Shown here one piece after another: positions 38,482-47,558 of a stretch of DNA of 64,000 bases. The first letter of the stretch is position 1. Each line of letters begins with the position of its first letter. The stretch is from Luteimonas terricola (lineage in GTDB: Bacteria > Pseudomonadota > Gammaproteobacteria > Xanthomonadales > Xanthomonadaceae): positions 1-64,000 of the forward strand of contig NZ_SJRX01000008.1 in assembly GCF_004352845.1 (NCBI RefSeq). The letters run 5' to 3'. The notes under the pieces were generated by a model, which saw nothing but the letters and a program-made list of their open reading frames with translations, was not told the origin of the DNA and did not search any database. The position numbers and the translations under genes were made by a program.

Positions 38482-40296
38482 TTACTGGATCGCCTCTCCC
38501 AGCAACAACTGCCGCGCAAACCTCACCGGCGGCGCGCCCGTCGCCAGCACGGCATCGTGGTAGCGCTTCATGTCGAAAGCCTCTCCCTTCTTCGCTTCCA
38601 CCGCGCGGCGCATGTCGAAATGCTCCTGCGCACCGACGAAGTACGTCGCCAGCTGCGTCGACGACAGCTGCGCGCGGATCCACTTGCCCTCGGCTTCGCT
38701 CTGCTGCTGGAAGGTCTGGCGGACCATCAGGTCCATCGCCTGTTCCTTCGTCCAGTTGTCGACGTGGATGCCCTGGTCGAGGATCGCGTTGCCCACCGAG
38801 CGGGCGTAGAACTTCAGCTGCATCAGGCGGAACAGCGGGTCGTTGTCGAGGTAGCCGGCATCGGCGACCACGCGCTCGGTGTATACCGCCCAGCCTTCGG
38901 CGAAGGGACCCGAGCGTAGCGCCGCGCGCAGCGTCGAGGGATGCTTGGCCGAATGCGCGCCTTCCAGATAGTGGCCCGGCATCGCCTCGTGGATGCTGAG
39001 CACGTGGATCATGCGCTTGTTGTACTCGCGCAGGAACGAGGTCACCTGGGCGTCGTCCCAGTCCTCGGGGATCGGCGAGATCGCGTAGTAGGTGTCCAGG
39101 CCCTTGTCGAGCGGGCCGGGCGAATCGCAGTAGGCGACCGCGAAGCCGCGCTGGAACTCGGGCATCAGGATGATCTTCACCGGGTCGTCGGGCACGGTGA
39201 CGATGTCGTGCCCGCGCACGAAGTCCGTGGCCACCTCGAGCGTGTACTTGGCGAAATCGACCACTTCGTCGCGGCCGGGGCGGTCCTCGTTGGCAAGCTC
39301 CATCGCCGCTTCGATCGCGGCCTGGCGCTGGTCTTCGCTGGGCTGTTCCGGCGTGTCCGGTGCGCCGTCGAGATCGGCCAGCACCACGTTCGCCACCTCG
39401 TACATTTCGTCGCGGACGCGGGCCAGTTCGGCCTCGGCGCGGCGGCGGATCTCCTCGCGCCCCAGCGAGGAGTTCAGCGAGAAGCGCAGCTTCTGGTCGT
39501 AGCGCTCGGCGCCGATGCGGAACTCGCCCTTCGCGTTCGGCACCAGGGTGCCGTCCAGCCATGCCTGGTGTTCGCCCACCGCCGGGCGCAGGGCGGCGAT
39601 GGCGGCGTCCAGGCGCTCGCGATCGGCGCCCTCGAGCAGGTCCGCGTTCGGGGTGATGAAGGTGTCGATCAGGGTGAACAGGCCCTGGTTCTGGCGGGCG
39701 ACGGTCTCGGCGTGGGTCCTGGGCACGCGCGCCGGATCGAGGTTCTCGCGGGCCTGTGCCAGCAGCGCCGGGATCTTCTCCATGCGTGCGGTGGCGGATT
39801 TCAGGCGCTCGGGCAGCGGTGCGAACTCGCGCGCCATCAGGCTGTAGATCGCGCCGCCGGCCAGGCCGCTGTAGACCTGCGGATCCCAGGCCCAGCTCTG
39901 CATGGTTTCCAGGTCCCACAGCGAACCTTCAAGGGTGTTGCGCAGGATCAGCGCATCGACCTGGTTCTCGCGGGACAGCGCGCTGGCTTCGAGGGCGTCG
40001 AGGGCGTCGAGCATCCCGCGCGTCCACTCGACCGACTTCTGCCGCCCCGCCGCGCCGAGGTCGTCGAGCTCGGCGTCGAAGCGGTGGTCGCCCACCTGGG
40101 TGGCCGACACGGGTGACAGCGCCAGGCCCTCATCGAGGAAGCGGGCGGCGAGCGCTGCGAACGCGCGGTCCTGTTCGCTTTCGGCGACGGTCGCGGCGGT
40201 CGTGGCCGCATCGCCCGCGGGCGTGGGCACGGTCTGCCCCTGGCAGGCGGCGAGGGCGAGCGTGAGCAGGGATGCGGCGAGCAGTGGACGGGACAT
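38482..40296 (-). CDS. DUF885 family peptidase-like lipoprotein
   Basis: This 604-residue protein has a lipoprotein signal (SLLTLALAACQG, lipobox Cys about 18) and a DUF885 body with the zinc motif HEAMPGH (near 436-442) and a downstream FAEGWAVYTE helix. It is a diverged paralogue of the gene at 10040. It likely acts in the periplasm as a metallopeptidase; substrate unknown. The ATG is preceded by a basic, G-rich leader with no clear ribosome site. Confidence 0.87.
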   Translation of the reverse strand: MSRPLLAASLLTLALAACQGQTVPTPAGDAATTAATVAESEQDRAFAALAARFLDEGLALSPVSATQVGDHRFDAELDDLGAAGRQKSVEWTRGMLDALDALEASALSRENQVDALILRNTLEGSLWDLETMQSWAWDPQVYSGLAGGAIYSLMAREFAPLPERLKSATARMEKIPALLAQARENLDPARVPRTHAETVARQNQGLFTLIDTFITPNADLLEGADRERLDAAIAALRPAVGEHQAWLDGTLVPNAKGEFRIGAERYDQKLRFSLNSSLGREEIRRRAEAELARVRDEMYEVANVVLADLDGAPDTPEQPSEDQRQAAIEAAMELANEDRPGRDEVVDFAKYTLEVATDFVRGHDIVTVPDDPVKIILMPEFQRGFAVAYCDSPGPLDKGLDTYYAISPIPEDWDDAQVTSFLREYNKRMIHVLSIHEAMPGHYLEGAHSAKHPSTLRAALRSGPFAEGWAVYTERVVADAGYLDNDPLFRLMQLKFYARSVGNAILDQGIHVDNWTKEQAMDLMVRQTFQQQSEAEGKWIRAQLSSTQLATYFVGAQEHFDMRRAVEAKKGEAFDMKRYHDAVLATGAPPVRFARQLLLGEAIQ

Positions 40297-40373
40297 GCGG
40301 GTCTCGGGTTGGCGGGGACGCGGCAGCATAGGCCGGACGAAGGCAACGCGCAGATGCCGTGCCGACACCGGCC

Positions 40374-40670
40374 TCAGCCGTCGTCGTCCTCGTCGAACTC
40401 GACCAGCGCATCCAGGTCGAAGGCCAGCGCCTCCACCGCCTCGCGCACCCGGCGCGCGGTGGAGGGGTTGGGCGCATCGATCTCGATGGTATGGCCCTGC
40501 GGGCCGTCGACGTCACTGAGACCTGCGGAGCTCGAGTCGGCGTCGTCGAGTTCGGGCATCAGGTCGCCGACCTCCTCGACATGCTCGATCCCGTCGAGGC
40601 TCTGCAGCAGGTTGATGATGGCGCGCGCGGTGTCGTCGCTGCCGGTGAGGCGGATGCGGAGCAGGGCCAT
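40374..40670 (-). CDS. Small acidic hypothetical protein
   Basis: This 98-residue protein has [36 protein letters not shown], a predicted beta-alpha-beta start like a ferredoxin-like fold, and a very acidic C-terminus (FDEDDDG). It has strong G/C third-position bias and so is a real gene. No named family is recognised. GGAGG lies near its start. It is 77 bp upstream of the DUF885 gene and same-strand. Confidence 0.65.
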   Translation of the reverse strand: MALLRIRLTGSDDTARAIINLLQSLDGIEHVEEVGDLMPELDDADSSSAGLSDVDGPQGHTIEIDAPNPSTARRVREAVEALAFDLDALVEFDEDDDG

Positions 40671-40770
40671 CGTGGGGTCCTCGGGAGGTCTGCCGGGCGG
40701 GCGGGGGAGGGGCAAGCCCCGGATGCAGGCTAGGAAGCCGCCGGCAAAGACCGCGTGACGACTCCCGCAC

Positions 40771-41706
40771 TCACTCCGCGATGCGCACCGGCACGGAGAT
40801 GTTGCACAGGTCGATGTGGCCGGCCGGCTGCAGGTACCAGTCGTCGCGGCGGTTGCGGCGCGACTCGACCACGGCGTCGAACAGCGGCGTGTCGGTGCGC
40901 AGCACGCGGACGTCGCTGCGCTCGGCTTCGGGGACCTCGGATGCCAGGCGCAGGGCCTTGATCGGAACGCGCTGCGCCGCCTCCTCGTGGAAGCCCAGCG
41001 GGCCGGTGCCGCGCGGCACCACGCTCAGCAGTTCCATGCCCTGCAGCACCCGGCCGACCTGGGTGATGTTGCGGTCGAGCTGGCGTGGCGCCTGGCCGAT
41101 GACGACATAGAGTTCGGTGCCGTTGCTGGAGTCGGCGGTCATGTCGCGACCGGCGCCGAGGGTGCCGTAGCAGTGCGCCATCCAGGCCTCGCCGGTGTCC
41201 GGGTCACGCGCGGCGGGAAAGCCTTCGGCAAAACCGGTCTCCGGCGCCCAGCCGTCGCGATCCGGCAGCGCGTGGAAGGCGAGGCCTTCGGCGGGGCGGG
41301 CGAACTCCGCCGGCAGGGTCGGCTTGGCGCTGCCGATCGGCTTCGGCGCTTCGCCCTCGCCGGTGAGGTCGCCGAACTGGACCACGAAGTTGTCCTGCGA
41401 GCGGTAGATCGTCAGCCCGTCCCAGAAGCCCTCTTTCGCCAGCGTGCGGATGTTGGCGACGTGTCCGGGGGCGAAGGTTGGCGCGAGCTCGATCACCACG
41501 CGACCGCCGGCGAGCTCCATGTACAGGGTGTTGCCCGGGTCGGGGCTGCGCCAGTCGGTGGGGAGGGACGCGTCGAGCAGCTCCTGCGTGGTCTTCGGTC
41601 GTTCGGCTTCGGCGGCCGGTTCCGCCGCAGCGGCAGCGGTCGCGGCGGCGGCACACAGCAGGGCAAGGAACAGGGGCAGGGGACGGAAACGGTGGTCTGT
41701 GCGCAC
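40771..41706 (-). CDS. Exported cyclophilin-type peptidyl-prolyl isomerase
   Basis: This 311-residue protein has a signal peptide ([18 protein letters not shown]) and a cyclophilin domain ([71 protein letters not shown]). It is longer than bacterial PpiA, with an extra C-terminal segment of about 80 residues after the core. It probably assists folding of exported proteins. It is divergent from the PadR gene. Confidence 0.87.
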   Translation of the reverse strand: MRTDHRFRPLPLFLALLCAAAATAAAAAEPAAEAERPKTTQELLDASLPTDWRSPDPGNTLYMELAGGRVVIELAPTFAPGHVANIRTLAKEGFWDGLTIYRSQDNFVVQFGDLTGEGEAPKPIGSAKPTLPAEFARPAEGLAFHALPDRDGWAPETGFAEGFPAARDPDTGEAWMAHCYGTLGAGRDMTADSSNGTELYVVIGQAPRQLDRNITQVGRVLQGMELLSVVPRGTGPLGFHEEAAQRVPIKALRLASEVPEAERSDVRVLRTDTPLFDAVVESRRNRRDDWYLQPAGHIDLCNISVPVRIAE

Positions 41707-41806
41707 GTTGGAACTCCGGTCGGGTTGTCCCGATTGTTGCCGATCCGGTGGTCGGACTGACTATCGGCACATTCGCTATATGGAAGTTCGTAATAGCATC
41801 GCTTCC

Positions 41807-42187
41807 ATGGCCGAACCCCTGCCCCCGCCGGACATCGATGCCGCCCTGCGCAAGTTCCAGCGCGAGCTGAGCACGGGCACGGTGGCGCTGACCTTGCTCG
41901 CGGTGCTGTCGCGTGCGCAGGAGCCGATGTACGGCTACCAGATCGCCAAGACCCTGGAGCGCTTCGGCGATGGCGTGCTCAGCGGCAAGCAGAGCGCGCT
42001 GTACCCGGTGTTGCGCAACCTGGAAGGCACGGGCCTGCTGGCCAGCCATGTCGGGCCTTCCGATGCCGGTCCGCCGCGGCGCTATTACGAGATCACCGAC
42101 GCAGGGCACGCCACCCTGCGCGAATGGGCCGCCGCCTGGCGCGCCACCCGCGATTCCGTCGACACCGTCCTGGAGGGGACCCCGTGA
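41807..42187 (+). CDS. PadR-family transcriptional regulator
   Basis: This 126-residue protein has a PadR winged helix (GTVALTLLAVLSRAQEPMYGYQIAKTLERFG, SGKQSALYPVLRNLEGTGLL, GPPRRYYEITDAGHATL). An in-frame ATG at 41780 adds nine residues; neither start has a clear ribosome site. A TATATG at 41777-41782 could be a -10. The stop overlaps the start of the next gene, a HAAS/sensor membrane protein, the usual partner of such regulators. It probably represses its own operon. Confidence 0.85.
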   Translation: MAEPLPPPDIDAALRKFQRELSTGTVALTLLAVLSRAQEPMYGYQIAKTLERFGDGVLSGKQSALYPVLRNLEGTGLLASHVGPSDAGPPRRYYEITDAGHATLREWAAAWRATRDSVDTVLEGTP

Positions 42188-43107
42188 TGAACACACTGCC
42201 GCGCACCATTCCCGAGTACCTCGAGCAGCTGCGGCGCTCCCTGGCCGGTGCAGACCCGGCGATGATCCAGGACGCGCTCTACGATGCCGAGGAATACCTG
42301 CGCTCCGAACTCGCCGAGAATTCCGGCCGGTCCGAGGCCGAGGTCATCGCCGCGGTCGCGTCGAGCTACGGCGCGCCGGACGAAGTGGCCGACATCTACC
42401 GCGACACCGAGGTGACGGTGCAGACCGCGCTGCGCTCGCCGGCGCCGCCGCGGCGCAAGTCGCTGCCGGGCCGCTTCTTCGGCGTGGTCGCCGATCCCCG
42501 CACCTACGCCTCGCTGTTCTACATGGTGCTGGCGCTGGCCACCGGCATCTTCTACTTCACCTGGGTGGTGGCCGGCTTCTCCACGACGGCGGGCCTGTCG
42601 ATCACGATCGTCGGCATCCCGCTGCTGATCCTGTTCTTCGGATCGGTGCGGGTGCTGTCGCTGGTGGAGGGGCGGATCGTGGAAGTGATGCTTGGCGAGC
42701 GCATGCCGCGGCGGCCGCTGTACTCGGTGCGCGGGCGCAGCATCTGGCAGCGCATCGTCGACATGTTCACCGACCCGCGCACCTGGAGCACGATGCTGTA
42801 CTTCCTGCTGATGCTGCCGCTGGGGATCGTCTACTTCACGCTGGCGGTGACGCTGCTGGCGATCGGGATCAGCTTCGTGCTTGCGCCGATCGCGGTCTGG
42901 ACGGGGATCGGCGGGGACTGGCTCGACCTCAACGACGTGGTGCTGGTCGGCATCAACGGCGTGCCGCTGCAGGGCTGGGAGCTGGTGCCGATGCTGGTGG
43001 TCGGCGTGCTGCTGCTGTTCGCCACCCTGCACCTGGCGCGCGCCATCGGCCGCGGCCACGGCCTGCTGGCCAAGCACCTGCTGGTGAAGACCGCCCAGTA
43101 CTCCTGA
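42187..43107 (+). CDS. Membrane protein with HAAS-like and putative-sensor domains
   Basis: This 306-residue protein has an N-terminal helical HAAS-like segment (about residues 9-65: EYLEQLRRSLAGADPAMIQDALYDAEEYLRSEL) and four to six hydrophobic helices resembling the putative-sensor (DUF1700-type) family. It overlaps the PadR stop by one base, so the two are coupled. The PadR plus HAAS pairing suggests that the membrane protein senses an envelope signal and the regulator responds; this is inferred from gene order. Confidence 0.78.
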   Translation: MNTLPRTIPEYLEQLRRSLAGADPAMIQDALYDAEEYLRSELAENSGRSEAEVIAAVASSYGAPDEVADIYRDTEVTVQTALRSPAPPRRKSLPGRFFGVVADPRTYASLFYMVLALATGIFYFTWVVAGFSTTAGLSITIVGIPLLILFFGSVRVLSLVEGRIVEVMLGERMPRRPLYSVRGRSIWQRIVDMFTDPRTWSTMLYFLLMLPLGIVYFTLAVTLLAIGISFVLAPIAVWTGIGGDWLDLNDVVLVGINGVPLQGWELVPMLVVGVLLLFATLHLARAIGRGHGLLAKHLLVKTAQYS

Positions 43108-43122
43108 GCGGTCGCGCCGGAC

Positions 43123-44433
43123 TCAGCGGCGCTTCGCACCCGTGCGGCCCGCCTTGGCGGCGCGTGCGGGCGCGGCGCGTTTCGCCGTTGAAACATCGTG
43201 CCTGGCGATGAAGTCGCGCACCTGCGGATACACCTGCGTGCGCCAGCGCCGCCCGCTGAAGATGCCGTAGTGGCCGGCGCCCTCGACGGTCAGGTGCGCG
43301 CGGTCGCGCTCGGCGACGCCGGTGCACAGCGCATGCGCGGCGCGGGTCTGGCCCAGGCCGGAGATGTCGTCGAGTTCGCCCTCGATGGTCATCAGCGCGC
43401 AGCCCTTGATCGCCGCCGGGTCGACGTGTTCGCCGGCCACGTCCCAGGCGCCGCGCGGCAGCAGGTGGTCCTGGAACACCACGCGGATGGTGTCGAGGTA
43501 GTACTCGGCGGGCATGTCGAGCACGGCGTTGTATTCGTCGTAGAAGCGGCGGTGCGACTCGGCGTCTTCCATGTCGCCCTTCACCAGGTCCTGGTAGAAG
43601 TCCCAGTGCGACATGAAGTGGCGCTCCGGGTTCATGGCCATGAACCCGGAGTGCTGCAGGAAGCCCGGGTACACGCGGCGGCCGCTGCCGGGATAGTTCT
43701 GCGGCACCACGTGGGTGACGTTGTTCTCGAACCACCACAGCGGCTTCGTGGTGGCGAGGTTGTTGACCGCGGTCGGCGACTCGCGGGTGTCGATCGGCCC
43801 GCCCATCATCACCATCGACCGCGGCAGCTGTTCGCCGCGCGCGGCCATCAGCGAGATCGCGGCCAGCACCGGCACGGTGGGCTGGCAGACGCTCATCACG
43901 TGCAGGCGTTCGGCGCCGATGTGGCGGATGAACTCCTGGATATAGGCGACGTAATCGTCGAGGGTGAAGGCTCCGGCGCCCTTGGGCACCATGCGCGCGT
44001 CGACCCAGTCGGTGATGTAGACCTTGTGGTCGGGCAGCAGGGTGCGCACGGTGTCGCGCAGCAGCGTGGAGTGGTGGCCCGACAGCGGCGCGACCACCAG
44101 CACGGTGGGCTGGTCCTTCATGCCGAGGATGTTCTCGGCGTCGTCGGTGTAGCGCTTGAAGCGCAGCAGGCGGCAGAAGGACTTGTCGAGCGCCACCTTC
44201 TCCACCACCGGCACGTCATGGCCGTCCTTGACCACCTGGTGGATGGCGAAGGGCGGCTTTTCGTAGTCCTTGCCGATCCGGTGCAGGAGCTCGTTGCTTG
44301 CGGCCACCCGGGCGGCGCCGGGAAGCGAGGACAGCCAGGTGCCGTCGGTGCCGAAGATCTTCGCGTTCGCCTGGGCCATCTCGGTGAAGGGCGCAAGCAG
44401 GTTGCGATTGAGTTCGTGCAGTTGGTAGATCAT
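43123..44433 (-). CDS. phaZ: Intracellular polyhydroxyalkanoate depolymerase
   Basis: This 436-residue alpha/beta-hydrolase matches the intracellular PHB depolymerase family. The nucleophile is Cys183 in SVCQPTVP, the same position reported for the Ralstonia PhaZ1 enzyme. The enzyme releases 3-hydroxybutyrate from storage granules in the cytoplasm. The C-terminus is very basic and Ala-rich (AAPARAAKAGRTGAKRR), possibly binding granule or nucleic acid. No PHA synthase or phasin gene lies in the window. Confidence 0.9.
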   Translation of the reverse strand: MIYQLHELNRNLLAPFTEMAQANAKIFGTDGTWLSSLPGAARVAASNELLHRIGKDYEKPPFAIHQVVKDGHDVPVVEKVALDKSFCRLLRFKRYTDDAENILGMKDQPTVLVVAPLSGHHSTLLRDTVRTLLPDHKVYITDWVDARMVPKGAGAFTLDDYVAYIQEFIRHIGAERLHVMSVCQPTVPVLAAISLMAARGEQLPRSMVMMGGPIDTRESPTAVNNLATTKPLWWFENNVTHVVPQNYPGSGRRVYPGFLQHSGFMAMNPERHFMSHWDFYQDLVKGDMEDAESHRRFYDEYNAVLDMPAEYYLDTIRVVFQDHLLPRGAWDVAGEHVDPAAIKGCALMTIEGELDDISGLGQTRAAHALCTGVAERDRAHLTVEGAGHYGIFSGRRWRTQVYPQVRDFIARHDVSTAKRAAPARAAKAGRTGAKRR

Positions 44434-44548
44434 CGGCGGTGGGTGCCCCGGTTTCTGATGCGCCGCAGCATAACGCAGCGGGCCGTGGGCGACAGGTGGC
44501 CATTGGTCACAGGGGCGAGGGGGCTGTTCAGGCGCTGCGGGCGCCGTT

Positions 44549-45139
44549 TCAGGCCAGTTCGAGCGCGGTGGCCCCCGGCGCCAGCGCCGGCGAGAGCCAG
44601 CAATGCGAGCCCAGGGCGCGGAATCCCGCGGCCTCGAAGCGGCGGCGATAGAAGGCGCCCGGGCGGCCGATGAAGCCGTCCTCGTCGCCCTCGGCGGCGT
44701 CCTCGCGGGCGAAGGTTTCAAGGAAGGCGACGCCGCCGCACAGCTCGGCCAGGCCCGGCAGGCCGCGGTCGATCTCGCGCGCCTGCAGGTAGTGCAGCAC
44801 GTCGCTGCACACCACCAGGTCGGCGGGCGCGCAGGGGCGCAGCTCGGCGAAGTCCGAGAAGCGCGCGTGGTGCAGGTTGCGGCGCCCGCCGTGGCGCTCG
44901 ATCGCATACACGCTGCTGTCGAAGCCGAGGTAGTGCGTCTTCGGGCGCAGCTTCAGCAGCGGTGCGCGCCAGGCGCCTTCGCCGCAGCCGATGTCGAGCA
45001 CGCTGCGCAGCGGGCGTTCGAGGTGGTATTCGGCCGTGGCCACCGCCAGCGCCACCTTGCGCGCCAGTCGCTGCTGCCCGCCGATGCCGCCGCGGCGGTA
45101 CCAGCGGTCGAAATAGGCCTGATCGTAGGTCTTGTCCAT
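44549..45139 (-). CDS. Class I SAM-dependent methyltransferase
   Basis: This 196-residue protein has the SAM motif SVLDIGCGEGAWRAPLL (motif I), the acidic loop YLGFDSSVYA (motif II) and LVVCSDVLHYL (motif IV). Substrate is unknown. The N-terminal MDKTYDQAYFDRWYRR suits the small YXDRW-type methyltransferases. It lies 115 bp upstream of phaZ on the same strand and is divergent from the HemJ-like gene. Confidence 0.85.
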   Translation of the reverse strand: MDKTYDQAYFDRWYRRGGIGGQQRLARKVALAVATAEYHLERPLRSVLDIGCGEGAWRAPLLKLRPKTHYLGFDSSVYAIERHGGRRNLHHARFSDFAELRPCAPADLVVCSDVLHYLQAREIDRGLPGLAELCGGVAFLETFAREDAAEGDEDGFIGRPGAFYRRRFEAAGFRALGSHCWLSPALAPGATALELA

Positions 45140-45210
45140 GGGCGGGCACGATACCGGCTGCGGTGCGCGCCGTGCGATCCTGTAGGCCATCGACAGACTG
45201 GCGGGAAGCA

Positions 45211-45663
45211 ATGCAGACCTATTTCTGGATCAAATCGCTGCACATCGTGTTCGTGATGGCCTGGATCGCGGGGGCGTTCTACCTGCCGCGCATCCTGATC
45301 AACATCGTGGAGGACGGCGGCAACCCCGCAGTGCGCGAGCGCCTGCTGCTGATGGGGCGGCGGCTGTACCGATTCGGCCACGTGATGTTCGGGCTGGCGG
45401 TGGTCGCAGGCCTCGTGCTGTGGATGGGGTATCGCGTGATCCCCGACTTCCCGACGATGGTCGGCAGCGGCACCGGCTGGATGCACGCCAAGCTGCTGCT
45501 GGTGGCGGTGATGTTCGCGATGTACATCCTCGAGGGCCGCCAGCTGAAGGCCGTGGCACGCGGCGGCGCGATGCCATCGACGAAGCTGCTGCGCATCCGC
45601 AACGAGCTGCCGGTGCTGATCCTGCTGGTGATCGTCTGGCTTGTGCTCGCCAAGCCGTTCTGA
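45211..45663 (+). CDS. hemJ: HemJ-like (CopD family) membrane protein
   Basis: This 150-residue protein has four helices and a HemJ-like opening (FWIKSLHIVFVMAWIAGAFYLPRILI), plus GWMHAKLLLV and an ending KLLRIRNELPVLILLVIVWLVLAKP. In proteobacteria HemJ oxidises protoporphyrinogen IX. The conserved His and Lys of the family are present. GGGAA precedes the ATG by about five bases. It is divergent from the methyltransferase and convergent with the alkaline phosphatase. Confidence 0.8.
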   Translation: MQTYFWIKSLHIVFVMAWIAGAFYLPRILINIVEDGGNPAVRERLLLMGRRLYRFGHVMFGLAVVAGLVLWMGYRVIPDFPTMVGSGTGWMHAKLLLVAVMFAMYILEGRQLKAVARGGAMPSTKLLRIRNELPVLILLVIVWLVLAKPF

Positions 45664-45709
45664 GCCGGACCTGCCGCGGCCGCCTGCTGGCGGCCACGGA
45701 CAGTCGTTT

Positions 45710-47407
45710 TCAGCGGGTCTTTGCCCCGTCCACCGGCGGCAGGTCCACCGGCACGCCCGACGCGTCGCAGTTGCCCCCCGCGCACAGCTGCTCCCGCAGC
45801 TTCGGCGTGGCCTGCACGATCACGTGGTAGATCGCGTTCTGCTCCAGCGTGCCGCGGAAGGCCTGGCTGCCGGGGCCGCGCGCCCAGATGCCGACGTCTT
45901 CGCCACCGTGGGTTTCCGAACCCAGCGGCACCATCGCTTCCTGCATGTAGTCGGGATGGGTGGTGTCGACGTCCGAGAGGTCGGGCCGGCCGGCGGCCAC
46001 CTGGATGCCCCTCGGTTCGTGGAAGTGGCGCTTCGGGCCTTCGGGCTGGGTGGCGCTGGCGCCGGGATAGCCCGGGCCGTTGGCATAGCCGAGCGTGGTG
46101 TAGGGCAGGCCCAGGGCATCCAGCGCGGGGCCGTCGCCGCGCCCGCGCACCTTGCCGAGGATCGGGTTGCCGCGGCGCGGATAGCCGGCGAAATTCAGCA
46201 CGTGCGAATGGTCGGCGGTGACCACGATCAGGGTGTCGTGGGCCGAGGTCATGTCGACCGCGGCCTGCACCGCGCGCGACATCGCCACGGTCTCGTCCAG
46301 GGCGCGGTAGGCGTTGCCCTCGTGGTTGGCGTGGTCGATGCGGCCGCTTTCCACCAGCAGCACGTAGCCTTCGGGGCGCTGTGACAGCGACTCGATCGCG
46401 AAGCGGGTCATGGCTTCGATGTCGGGCTCGCCATCCGGTCCACGGTCGCGGTCGTGCTCGTACTGCATGTGGCTGAGTCCGAAGAGTCCCAGCACCGACG
46501 GCGCGCCGCGCGCCGCTTCGAACTGGCGGTTCGTGTACACGAAGGCACCGTCCGGATTCAGGGCCTGCCATTCCTCGACCAGGTTGCGCCCGTCCTTGCG
46601 CTTGCCGCGCACGCCGGGCAGCACCTCCGCGTCCGGCAGGAACTCCCGGGCGCCGCCGGCCAGCACCACCTGCGGTGCGCCGTGCCTGCGCGCGAAATCG
46701 ATGAACTGGCTGGCGATGTCGCTGCAGCCGGCCTCCTTCGCCGCCGCCGGGGTCGACGCGTCGCTTTCCCAGTTGCGGTTCGGCACGTGGGCGTAGGTGG
46801 CGGCCGGCGTGGCATGGGTCAGGCGCGTGGTGGTGACGATGCCGGTGCCCATGCCGGCGTCGCTGGCCAGCGCCAGCCAGCTCTGCAGGCGGTTGCCGTG
46901 CGACTGCGCGCAGTCGTCGATGCCGCCGGCGCTGACCCCGACCGCGCCGATGTGGCTTTTCACGCCGGTGGCCATCGCAGTCATGGTGCCGGCCGAATCC
47001 GGCGTCTGGGCGTCGGTGTTGTAGGTCTTGGAGAAGGCGGTCGCCGGGAAGTGCTCCCAGGACAGCAGGTTCTCTTCGCCCGGCTGCCCGGCCTGCTGTC
47101 CGGCGAAGATCCGCGCTGCGGCAACCGTGGTCAGGCTCATGCCGTCGCCGACGAACAGGATCACGTTCTTCGCGCGCCCGGACATGGCGCCGTTGGCCGC
47201 GGCCGCGGAAGCGCCGCTGCGGTACCACCAGACGGGGGTCTCGCCGTCAGGGCGGCGGATGGCGGGTACGTCGATATGGATCGCTCCGGGCGCGGCGGCT
47301 GCGGCTGTGCCTGCGGCGGGGGTGGCGTTGCCGGCGGGCTCGGTGGCGCAGGCGGTGGCGAGGCAGGCGGCAAGGACTGACAGGAACAGTCGGGGGCTGG
47401 GAGTCAT
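45710..47407 (-). CDS. Alkaline phosphatase family lipoprotein
   Basis: This 565-residue protein has a lipoprotein signal (VLAACLATACAT, Cys about 21) and the alkaline phosphatase fold: LFVGDGMSLTT with metal Asp, QTPDSAGTMTAMATG with the phosphorylated Ser, ESGRIDHANHEG, VTADHSHV and the later ETHGGEDVG. It should act on the outer face of the envelope. It is divergent from the dicarboxylate symporter gene. Confidence 0.9.
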   Translation of the reverse strand: MTPSPRLFLSVLAACLATACATEPAGNATPAAGTAAAAAPGAIHIDVPAIRRPDGETPVWWYRSGASAAAANGAMSGRAKNVILFVGDGMSLTTVAAARIFAGQQAGQPGEENLLSWEHFPATAFSKTYNTDAQTPDSAGTMTAMATGVKSHIGAVGVSAGGIDDCAQSHGNRLQSWLALASDAGMGTGIVTTTRLTHATPAATYAHVPNRNWESDASTPAAAKEAGCSDIASQFIDFARRHGAPQVVLAGGAREFLPDAEVLPGVRGKRKDGRNLVEEWQALNPDGAFVYTNRQFEAARGAPSVLGLFGLSHMQYEHDRDRGPDGEPDIEAMTRFAIESLSQRPEGYVLLVESGRIDHANHEGNAYRALDETVAMSRAVQAAVDMTSAHDTLIVVTADHSHVLNFAGYPRRGNPILGKVRGRGDGPALDALGLPYTTLGYANGPGYPGASATQPEGPKRHFHEPRGIQVAAGRPDLSDVDTTHPDYMQEAMVPLGSETHGGEDVGIWARGPGSQAFRGTLEQNAIYHVIVQATPKLREQLCAGGNCDASGVPVDLPPVDGAKTR

Positions 47408-47558
47408 AGGGTCTGCGCGGTCCGGATGGCCATTAAGGAACGCGCATTGTCGCCGACGCGCAGTGTCCCGGGTATGACATCCCGGCGTTCCGTCGCCGTG
47501 ATCGCCGGCTGCCGGGGCATCGGCTAAGGTGCTCCATTGCGGTTTTCGCTGGATTCCG